A stretch of DNA of 64,000 nt, from positions 1-64,000 of the forward strand of contig JAHBUH010000010.1 of assembly GCA_019638185.1 (NCBI GenBank), read 5' to 3'. The translations under genes were made by a program, and so were the position numbers. Shown in pieces: positions 18,349-25,130 of this stretch (positions are counted from its first letter, which is position 1; the number at the start of each line of letters is the position of its first letter). Under the pieces are notes generated by a model that made no database searches, was not told where the DNA came from, and worked only from the letters and a program-made list of their open reading frames with translations. This DNA is from Leadbetterella sp. (lineage in GTDB: Bacteria; Bacteroidota; Bacteroidia; Cytophagales; Spirosomataceae).

Positions 18349-19041
18349 ATGAAAAAGTTAATGGTAGTGATGGCGCTGGTTTCTTTGGTGGCGATGGAGA
18401 GCCAGGCCCAAAAAGAAAAAAAGTCGGTTAAAAAGTATAGGATAGAGGAGAAGGTAAGCCCGGATAACCCGGATAAAAAGATCATTAAGATCGAGAAGGA
18501 GATCGACGGGAAGGTGGAGGTGATTGAAAAAGAAGTGGATATCCGGGCTCCCCGCGCCCGGGTGTATTCTTTTGATTCTTCGGGTGAACTGGAAACCGAT
18601 ACCCTGAAAGACGGAGAAAGAGTCATGAAGTACGGCGACGGTTTTAGCTGGGAGGAGGATTTTCCGCATTTACCGGACCGTTACCGGAGGAATCTGAATA
18701 CGTTTAAGTTTAACATGGAAGACCTGGGCGACCGCCTGAACCGGGATTTCCAAAACTTTAACGGGAATTTTGTTTTTACGGAGGGCTTCAGTAATGTGAG
18801 TGTATTTACCAATAAACCCGCCACGCATATCCTGAACCTGCGCTTCCGCTCATCAGAAGAGGGCCCGGTGACCATTTCCGTGGTGAACCTCCAGGGTGAC
18901 CTGGTGCTGAAGGAGCAGGTCAAGGATTTCAGCGGTGAGTATATGGGTCAGCTGAACCTGAAAGAGGGAACCAAAGGTACTTTCTTCGTGATTATTGCGC
19001 AGGGCGAGAAGGGCATCAGCCGGAAGGTGAAGGTGGAGTAG
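18349..19041 (+). CDS. secreted protein with a T9SS type A sorting domain
   Basis: A 230-aa protein with a signal peptide (MKKLMVVMALVSLVAMESQAQ). A highly charged Lys/Glu-rich middle (about 22-110) is probably disordered. The C-terminal ~80-residue beta domain has TKPATHILNLRFRS, GPVTISVVNLQGDLVLKE and GTFFVIIAQGEKGISRKVKVE, which is the type A sorting signal of the type IX secretion system. It is therefore predicted to be exported and anchored on the cell surface. The ATG at 18349 starts the signal peptide; upstream in-frame ATGs would hide it. Its last 94 bp overlap the opposite-strand ORF6N remnant. Its function is unknown. Confidence 0.82.
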   Translation: MKKLMVVMALVSLVAMESQAQKEKKSVKKYRIEEKVSPDNPDKKIIKIEKEIDGKVEVIEKEVDIRAPRARVYSFDSSGELETDTLKDGERVMKYGDGFSWEEDFPHLPDRYRRNLNTFKFNMEDLGDRLNRDFQNFNGNFVFTEGFSNVSVFTNKPATHILNLRFRSSEEGPVTISVVNLQGDLVLKEQVKDFSGEYMGQLNLKEGTKGTFFVIIAQGEKGISRKVKVE

Positions 19042-19842
19042 AGCCGGCTGATGGAAGCCCCTAAATGATAGACTTCTGTTTCATCAATGATCAGGAAGCA
19101 GTCATGGCTGTGGGGAAAAATCCGGATCTCAAAGTACCCGTATTGCTCACCGGCCTTTTTCACATCCAATAAAAGTTCCTTACCCGGTTTTTTCGTCAGC
19201 AGGAGGATTTGTACACCTTCTTTCTTTTTGCTAAGGTGCATCAGGGTAGTTTCATCGATGTAATTATCAATGAGTATAATGCTTTGGCGGGCAGAGCGGA
19301 TGATGCGGGAGGCGAGTTCGTAGGCATCGAATACCTGGCCATCGAAGAAGATGCCCTGGTTGGGGATAGTATCTTTGTTCTGCAATGCTTTAAAAACCTG
19401 TTCGATCTTTTTATCACTGTCTAGTTGTTTCTGCTCTATTTTGTCCAGGTGATGGTGAATAAATGCATTATCTAAAAGGAGGTGACGCATTTTCACGAAA
19501 GCTTCTATTATCTGAATGCTTAGGTTTACGGCGGTGTCGCTGTTAAGAACGGCTGACAGCATGGCTACACCCTGTTCGGTAAAAGCATAAGGAAGTTTTC
19601 TTTTTCCTCCCCAACTTGAAGTCGCTTTTTGCGACTTCAAGTTATCCCATTCAGCCGGAGTTAACTGAAACATAAAGGAGGAGAGGAAATCTTTTGTGGT
19701 TTCGCTTTACCTGTTCATTCACCCGCTTGGTTTCTACTCCATATAGTTCGGCAAGATGATAATCAAACATTACCTGCATCCCACGAATGGAGAAGATGAG
19801 GTTTTCAATTTGTTTTTGGGAAACAGTTGGGTCGGGATTCAT
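18948..19842 (-). pseudogene. ORF6N-domain protein gene, frameshifted and 3'-truncated
   Basis: The N-terminal piece (start 19842) reads NLIFSIRGMQVMFDYHLAELYGVETKRVNEQVKRN, the ORF6N/KilA-N-type phage-related DNA-binding domain. After RFP the frame breaks near 19676-19690; one base further the true sequence resumes as FMFQLTPAEWDNLKSQ then WGGKRKLPYAFTEQGVAMLS, followed by a coiled coil and a restriction-enzyme-like C-terminal domain (IILIDNYIDETTLMHLSKK). At VYHLGASIS the normal C-terminal end is replaced by antisense sequence of the T9SS gene, so the 3' end is also lost. Two independent lesions mark it as a decayed gene; relatives are about 280-300 aa. Confidence 0.8.
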
Positions 19843-19925
19843 ACCGATGTGTAATTATTTGTGGAGATAGGAAGAAGATGTCTAAAAGTACATATGACTT
19901 TTAAACATCTTCTATACAGTAACAG

Positions 19926-20783
19926 TTACTTTCTTCCAAAAAGCCTCGCAAAGAACCCTTTGGTCTTTTTAGTGACTTCCTGGGCGGTTTCTTCGGCTTC
20001 GCGGGCCAGTTCGGCGGCTTTGATCTTGGCTTTTTCGAGGGCTTCGCTGGTGTCTTCGGCCAGGTCAGCCAGCTTTTCGGCGGCGGCTCCTTTTACTTCG
20101 GCGGCTTTATCTGCCATTTTGGAGGCTACTTCAGAGGCATCTTCTTTGAGCTCTGAGAATTTCTCTGCGGCGGCTTCTTTGAATTCGCTGGCTTTTTCAG
20201 CTACTCCTGAGGCTATTTCCGCGGCTTTTTCTTTGGCATCATCTATTTTTTCTGCAGCGGCGTCTTTGAGCTCGCCTGCTTTTTCAGCGGCTCCGGCAGC
20301 TATCCCGGCGGCGGCCTCTTTAGCGTCAGCCAGCTTTTCTGCCGCAGCGGCCTTCAGGCCTTCTGCCTTTTCAGTAGCGGCTTCTTTCAGGGCTTCCACT
20401 TTTTCAGTGGCAGCGGCTTTCAGCTCTCCTGCTTTGGTTTCGGCAGCTTCTGCAGCACCGGTTACAGCGGCTTTGGCTTCTTCTGCCTTTTCAGCAGCAG
20501 CTTCTTTTACAGCTTCCACTTTTTCAGCGGCGGCGGCCTTCAGCTCTTCTGCTTTGGCCTCAGCGGTTTCTGCAGCACCGGTTACAGCTTCTTTAGCTTT
20601 TTCCACTTTTTCAGCGGCAGCGGCCTTCAGCTCATCTGCTTTGGCCTCAGCGGCTTCTGCAGCACCGGCTACGGCCTCTTTAGCTTCTTCCACTTTTTCA
20701 GCGGCGGCGGCCTTCAGCTCTTCTGCTTTGTTTTCAGCGGCTTTTTCCGCATCATTTATAACTTTTTTTCCGTTTTCTGACAT
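19926..20783 (-). CDS. Ala/Lys/Glu-rich amphipathic-helix repeat protein, 285 aa
   Basis: Almost the whole protein consists of repeats of the pattern KAEELKAAAAEKVEEAKEAV, i.e. long alanine-rich amphipathic helices resembling LEA, apolipoprotein or YtxH-type proteins. It ends in a short basic hydrophobic tail (GFFARLFGRK) that could touch membrane. There is no signal peptide. The near-perfect protein repeats are mirrored by DNA repeats, so copy number could vary. The minus frame is preferred because it has a short hydrophilic start, a TAnnTTTG element upstream and a sensible end; the plus-strand reading is only Ser/Ala-rich low complexity. A stress or desiccation role is a guess. Confidence 0.72.
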   Translation of the reverse strand: MSENGKKVINDAEKAAENKAEELKAAAAEKVEEAKEAVAGAAEAAEAKADELKAAAAEKVEKAKEAVTGAAETAEAKAEELKAAAAEKVEAVKEAAAEKAEEAKAAVTGAAEAAETKAGELKAAATEKVEALKEAATEKAEGLKAAAAEKLADAKEAAAGIAAGAAEKAGELKDAAAEKIDDAKEKAAEIASGVAEKASEFKEAAAEKFSELKEDASEVASKMADKAAEVKGAAAEKLADLAEDTSEALEKAKIKAAELAREAEETAQEVTKKTKGFFARLFGRK

Positions 20784-20803
20784 GATGTTTGTTTTGTTTT
20801 TGA

Positions 20804-20811
20804 CAAAAATA
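20804..20811 (-). promoter_or_regulatory. -7 promoter element before the helical repeat gene
   Basis: The minus strand reads TATTTTTG, matching TAnnTTTG, 20 bp before the ATG at 20783. It lies just before the rluB stop, so the repeat gene probably has its own promoter. No clear -33 box was found. Confidence 0.4.
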
Positions 20812-20818
20812 AAGAAAA

Positions 20819-22510
20819 TCAGATCATATATTTTAATCTAATGACTTCTTTTTCAGTTAAAAAACGCCAGTTGCCCCGTGGCAGATCCTTTTTAGTCAGC
20901 CCGGCGTAGGTGGTACGGTCCAGTTGGGTAACGTCATAACCCAGCTGTTCAAAGATCCGGCGCACTACGCGGTTTTTCCCGCTATGGATCTCTATGCCAA
21001 TGACCTGCTGGTCAGGTGTGATCACGGATACCTCATCGGGTTTGATGAAGCCGTCTTCCAGCTCCACGCCCTCCACCAGCTTTTCAAAATCCTCGCTGCT
21101 CAGGGGTTTGTCAATTTCCACCTGGTAAATTTTCCGGATCTCATGGGAGGGGTGGGAGAGCTTTTCAGCCAGTTCGCCGTCATTCGTGAAGAGCAGGAGC
21201 CCGGTAGTGGCGCGGTCCAGGCGTCCTACAGGGTAGATTCTTTCGGATCCGGCTTTGGCAACCAGGTCCATAACCGTTCTTCTTCCTTCAGGATCTTCGG
21301 TGGTGGTAATGAAGTCTTTAGGCTTATTCAGGAGTACGTACACCAGTTTTTCCGGGTTAAGGATCTTCCGGCCGTATTTTACCACGTCAGTCACTTTCAC
21401 CTGGTAGCCCATTTCAGTGATGGTCTTGCCGTTTACGGTGATCTGGCCACTTTCAATCAGGTCATCCGCCTCCCGCCGTGAGCAGAGGCCGGAGTTAGCG
21501 ATGTAGCGGTTCAGCCGGATCTGGTCATCGGATTTCTTCCCGGTAGACTCTATTTTTTTTCTTTGTTTTTCCGGGATGTTTTTGATCAGGTTTTCTTCGG
21601 AATAATCCGGCCTGCGCTGGGGTTTAGCCCCTTTCCCGTATTCAAAAGGTTCATCTTTCTTTCTTCTGGCCGGGCCGTCGGTGTCATTGCGTCTACCGAA
21701 TGTCCGCTTGCCGGGTAGCTCATCGCCGGAAGAAAATGGTTTTCTGCCTCTTTCGGGGTTGTCGTATTTGCGGAAGGAGTCGCGCTCCGTATCGCGGTTA
21801 AAGCTTCTAAAAGAGCCGCGGTCTTCGCGGGAATCACCCTCCGTGAATTTCCGGCGGTCAGGACGGAAATCACCGTCTTTTTTATAACGGGGAGATTCGT
21901 CTCTACCGGAGAAGTTCCGGCTTTCGGGGCGTGAACTTCTTTCGAAATCACCGTCTTTTTTATAGCGGGGAGCTTCATCTCTACCGGAGAAGTTCCGGCT
22001 TTCGGGGCGGGAACCTCTTTCGAAGTCACCGTCTTTTTTATAACGGGGAGATTCGTCTCTGCCGGAGAATTTCCGACCTTCAGGGCGTGAGCCTCTTTCG
22101 AAGCCATCATCTTTTTTATAGCGGGGAGATTCGTCTCTACCGGAGAAGTTCCGGCCTGCGGGGCGTGAACCTCTTTCAAAGTCACCGTTTTTTTTATAGC
22201 GCGGAGCCTCGTCTGAGAATCTGCGTTTTCCGGCACCAAAGCTGTTATCTGAATCCCGGAAACGCGGGGTGTCTTTTGACCTGCCCGCTCCGAAACTGTC
22301 CCTGTCGCGGCCAAAACCAGGCGACCTGCCGGAATCATTATCTCTGCTAAAGCGTGGGCTGTCTTTTCTTCCTTCAGAGCGGAAGCTGTCCTGGCGCGGA
22401 GCATCACCTGAAAACTTAGGCCTGCCTGCGCCTTCATCTTTTTTATTACGGGCACCAGCGGCCTCGTTCTTGCGGGGCCGTCCGGGTCCCTTGCTGTCAT
22501 TTCTTTTCAT
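20819..22510 (-). CDS. rluB: RluB-type 23S rRNA pseudouridine synthase with a long repetitive N-terminal tail
   Basis: Converts a uridine of 23S rRNA to pseudouridine. The catalytic part starts at about residue 331: an S4 RNA-binding domain (IRLNRYIANSGLCSRREADDLI), then a pseudouridine-synthase domain with YPVGRLDRATTGLLLFTNDG, where Asp432 is the expected catalytic residue, and GKNRVVRRIFEQLGYDV. The first ~325 residues are Arg/Gly/Ser/Asp-rich and disordered, including four 26-residue tandem repeats. Most RluB proteins are 230-300 aa; basic tails are common in this phylum but this one is long. The tail may help bind RNA (inference). Confidence 0.92.
   Translation of the reverse strand: MKRNDSKGPGRPRKNEAAGARNKKDEGAGRPKFSGDAPRQDSFRSEGRKDSPRFSRDNDSGRSPGFGRDRDSFGAGRSKDTPRFRDSDNSFGAGKRRFSDEAPRYKKNGDFERGSRPAGRNFSGRDESPRYKKDDGFERGSRPEGRKFSGRDESPRYKKDGDFERGSRPESRNFSGRDEAPRYKKDGDFERSSRPESRNFSGRDESPRYKKDGDFRPDRRKFTEGDSREDRGSFRSFNRDTERDSFRKYDNPERGRKPFSSGDELPGKRTFGRRNDTDGPARRKKDEPFEYGKGAKPQRRPDYSEENLIKNIPEKQRKKIESTGKKSDDQIRLNRYIANSGLCSRREADDLIESGQITVNGKTITEMGYQVKVTDVVKYGRKILNPEKLVYVLLNKPKDFITTTEDPEGRRTVMDLVAKAGSERIYPVGRLDRATTGLLLFTNDGELAEKLSHPSHEIRKIYQVEIDKPLSSEDFEKLVEGVELEDGFIKPDEVSVITPDQQVIGIEIHSGKNRVVRRIFEQLGYDVTQLDRTTYAGLTKKDLPRGNWRFLTEKEVIRLKYMI
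21887..22198 (-). repeat. four in-frame 78-bp tandem repeats inside rluB
   Basis: Residues 105-208 are four copies of a 26-residue unit of the form YKKDGDFERGSRPESRNFSG plus RDESPR, with substitutions between copies and a fifth partial copy after. The 78-bp unit is a multiple of three, so gain or loss of copies would keep the reading frame. Confidence 0.9.
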
Positions 22511-22538
22511 TGCAATATCACTACTGTAAAAACGGTTG

Positions 22539-22546
22539 CAAAATTA
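22539..22546 (-). promoter_or_regulatory. -7 promoter element before rluB
   Basis: The minus strand reads TAATTTTG, fitting TAnnTTTG, 28 bp before the rluB ATG. No good TTG -33 box is seen. Confidence 0.4.
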
Positions 22547-22594
22547 GTTGATTCAGAGTGAATTGGTTCGAAAAGTGCCAATAATAAAAAAGGC

Positions 22595-23011
22595 TTACCA
22601 GATATTATCGAAATCTTCCGGCTTATAAGCGTGATTCCGGGTGTGGTAAACGGTATTGTCCCTGTCTTTTAAGGAAAGGAAGTTTTTCCGAACAAATAGC
22701 TTCTGTAACCACGCAAAAGGCGTCAGGAAGATAAAGAATACCAGGCCCAGGATGATCCGGGTATTGATATAACCCAGTACCAGCGCTATTTTAAACCACG
22801 CTTTCAGGATCAGATCTTCAAAGGCCGAAGAGAGCAAAGACAGGATTCCTACCCCCAGTGAGATGTAGAGGAAGTAGTCTGTTTTGAATTTCCCCCACAG
22901 GATAGCGTCCCGGTGGTTAAATTTGAAAATGGAATACAATACCAGGAAGCCCACCACAATCACAAGGATGGATTTGGTTTTGTCCTGGCTTTTCAAGGTT
23001 TCTTCTGTCAT
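22595..23011 (-). CDS. SxtJ-like small membrane protein
   Basis: A 138-aa protein with two or three membrane helices (about residues 15-30, 44-60 and 78-102) and a C-terminal polar tail ending in TRNHAYKPEDFDNIW. The layout, together with its position right after DUF5989 and a carbamoyltransferase, matches the SxtJ family of unknown function found beside NodU-type carbamoyltransferases in many genomes. It begins 6 bp after the DUF5989 stop, so it is the last gene of that operon. Confidence 0.75.
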   Translation of the reverse strand: MTEETLKSQDKTKSILVIVVGFLVLYSIFKFNHRDAILWGKFKTDYFLYISLGVGILSLLSSAFEDLILKAWFKIALVLGYINTRIILGLVFFIFLTPFAWLQKLFVRKNFLSLKDRDNTVYHTRNHAYKPEDFDNIW

Positions 23012-23017
23012 CTCGTA

Positions 23018-23167
23018 TTAGAAAAGGGTGTAAATAAACGGAGCGATAGCCGAGCTTCCACCGATTACGATCAGGATACCTACCAGTAAAAGGATGATGA
23101 TCAACGGCGCGAGCCAGAATTTTTTACGGGCTGCCATGAATCCCCACAGATCTTTAAGAAATTCCAT
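23018..23167 (-). CDS. DUF5989 small membrane protein, 49 aa
   Basis: A tiny gene between the carbamoyltransferase (11 bp gap) and SxtJ (6 bp gap). It reads MEFLKDLWGFMAARKKFWLA followed by a single strongly hydrophobic helix (PLIIILLLVGILIVIGG) and the end SSAIAPFIYTLF. The LxxLWxFMxxRKKxWLxP start and single helix are typical of DUF5989 proteins, which regularly accompany carbamoyltransferase/SxtJ pairs. Function unknown; a membrane anchor or partner for the enzyme is plausible. Confidence 0.85.
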   Translation of the reverse strand: MEFLKDLWGFMAARKKFWLAPLIIILLLVGILIVIGGSSAIAPFIYTLF

Positions 23168-23178
23168 ATTTTGTTATT

Positions 23179-25041
23179 TTAATCGAGTACAAATTCTTCT
23201 TTCCAGTTATCTTTTTCCTCCCACTGCGGCTGGTCTTTTTTGCTGAAGAGGAAGTTTCCTACCACCAGGTAGTCCATTTCGGTTCTCATAAAGCAGCGGT
23301 AGGCGTCATTCGGAGTCATTACGATAGGCTCCCCTCTCACGTTAAAGGAGGTGTTTACCACCACTCCAGTACCCGTCAGCTTTTTGAAGCTGGAGATGAG
23401 CTCATAGTACCGGGGGTTAGTTTCCGGATGCACGGTCTGGATCCGGGCCGAGTAGTCAATGTGCGTAATGGAGGGCAGGTCAGAACGCAGGTGATAGAGC
23501 TTATCTCTCAGGTTCATGTTATCGTATCCTTCCGGAAGCGCTTTCTTGATGCCTTCCGCTACCGGATGCACCAGCAGCATGTAAGGCGAGATGCCGTCGT
23601 AATCAAAATAGTCTTTCACTTCTTCTGCCAGCACCGAAGGGGCAAACGGACGGAAAGATTCGCGGTATTTGATCTTCAGGTTAAGCTTTTTCTGCATTTC
23701 AGGACTCCGCGGATCCCCCAGGATACTTCTTCCGCCCAGGGCACGCGGGCCAAACTCCATCTTGCCCTGTACCCAGCCGATCACATTTTCCGTGGCCAGC
23801 AGCTTAGCGGTTTCTTCTGCCAGGCTGGAGAAGTCGCTGAAGTGGGTATAGGAGGCATTGTATTTTTTAGCCATGAGCTCTACTTCCAGGTCACTGAAAG
23901 AAGGCCCGAGGTAAGAACCTTTCATGGCGTCCATCCGGTAGTCAATCACCCGTGGCTGACCGTAGTAGATATAGTTAGCAGCGAGTGCCGCTCCCAGGGC
24001 ACCACCGGCATCACCGGCAGCGGGCTGGATAAACAGGTTTTCAAAGATTCCGGATTTCTGCAGCTTACCGTTAGATACGCAGTTCAGTGCTACCCCGCCC
24101 GCCAGGCAAAGGTTTTTGCTTCCGGTGAGTTTTTTAGCTTCTGCCGCCATCAGCAGCACGGCTTCTTCCGTAATGTGCTGGATGGCCAGCCCCAGGTTAC
24201 AGTGGTGCTGGAGGAGCTCGTCTTCCGGCTTACGGGTCCTGAAGCCGAAAAGGTCTTCCCATTTCTTCTCGTTCACCATTTTAAGGCCGGTGGCGTAATC
24301 AAAATAGTCCTGATTCAGCCAGATGGACCCGTCTTCTTTTAACGAGATAAGCTGGGTTTTAATGATGTTAATGTATTTCTCTATATCCGGCGACTTCGGG
24401 TTACCGTAAGGCGCCAGACCCATCAGCTTGTATTCACCGGAGTTCACCCGGAAGCCCAGGAAATAGGTAAAAGCTGAATAAAGAAGCCCCAGGGAGTGCG
24501 GGAAACGCAGCTCTTTGAGGATGGTTATTTTTTCTTTCTGCCCGTGACACAGGGATACGGTAGCCCATTCCCCCACACCATCAATGGTCAGGATGGCGGC
24601 ATCGTCATAAGGCGACGGGTAGTAGGCGCTGGCCGCATGCGACAGGTGGTGCTCAGGGAAGAGGAATTTAGTCTTTTTACGGTCATAGGTGCCGATTTTA
24701 TCCAGCTCCTCGCGGATGAGCCTCTTCAGGAACATTTTCTCCTTGATCCACACCGGGATAGAGGTAATAAAAGAACGGAAACCGGAGGGCGCAAAGGCAT
24801 AGTAGGTCTCCAGAAGACGTTCAAATTTCAGGAGCGGCTTATCGTAAAAAACGATGGCGTCCAGATCTTTCAGCTCCAGCCCGCTATACTCCAGGCAGAA
24901 TTTTACGGCGTTTGCCGGAAAGCCTGCATCGTGTTTTTTTCGTGTAAATCTTTCTTCCTGCGCGGCAGCTATAATTTCCCCGTTCACTACAATGGAAGCT
25001 GCGGAATCATGATAGAAGGCGGATATCCCTAGAATTTTCAT
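23179..25041 (-). CDS. NodU/CmcH-family carbamoyltransferase
   Basis: Transfers a carbamoyl group from carbamoyl phosphate, through a carbamoyl-adenylate, to a hydroxyl group of an unknown acceptor such as a sugar or lipid. The 620-aa protein has the N-terminal Kae1-like domain (GISAFYHDSAASIV, HHLSHA at 131-136, LTIDGVGEWATVSL) and the C-terminal domain (FGPRALGGRSILGDPR, VVNTSFNVRGEPIV), all family hallmarks and of full length. It heads a three-gene operon with DUF5989 and SxtJ. No glycosyltransferase or antibiotic genes are adjacent, so the acceptor cannot be deduced. Confidence 0.93.
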   Translation of the reverse strand: MKILGISAFYHDSAASIVVNGEIIAAAQEERFTRKKHDAGFPANAVKFCLEYSGLELKDLDAIVFYDKPLLKFERLLETYYAFAPSGFRSFITSIPVWIKEKMFLKRLIREELDKIGTYDRKKTKFLFPEHHLSHAASAYYPSPYDDAAILTIDGVGEWATVSLCHGQKEKITILKELRFPHSLGLLYSAFTYFLGFRVNSGEYKLMGLAPYGNPKSPDIEKYINIIKTQLISLKEDGSIWLNQDYFDYATGLKMVNEKKWEDLFGFRTRKPEDELLQHHCNLGLAIQHITEEAVLLMAAEAKKLTGSKNLCLAGGVALNCVSNGKLQKSGIFENLFIQPAAGDAGGALGAALAANYIYYGQPRVIDYRMDAMKGSYLGPSFSDLEVELMAKKYNASYTHFSDFSSLAEETAKLLATENVIGWVQGKMEFGPRALGGRSILGDPRSPEMQKKLNLKIKYRESFRPFAPSVLAEEVKDYFDYDGISPYMLLVHPVAEGIKKALPEGYDNMNLRDKLYHLRSDLPSITHIDYSARIQTVHPETNPRYYELISSFKKLTGTGVVVNTSFNVRGEPIVMTPNDAYRCFMRTEMDYLVVGNFLFSKKDQPQWEEKDNWKEEFVLD

Positions 25042-25130
25042 AGTTCTACTTTAAGCTTTTTTGTAAAAGCGCTGCAAATATCTTAATAAATATCCGAAAA
25101 AAAAAACGTGGCTTCCATCGGGGGAGATGG

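Noticed and set aside
19861..20841. A 326-codon plus-strand frame rich in Ser and Ala
   Set aside because: It is the mirror of the repeat-rich minus-strand helical protein; it lacks a sensible start, domain and promoter.
21887..22198. Regular 78-bp repeats as a possible CRISPR array
   Set aside because: Adjacent copies have no unique spacers and the unit is coding and in frame with rluB.
21586..22500. A 304-codon minus frame with its own repeats
   Set aside because: It is another frame of the rluB tail; the repeats arise because the 78-bp unit repeats in every frame.
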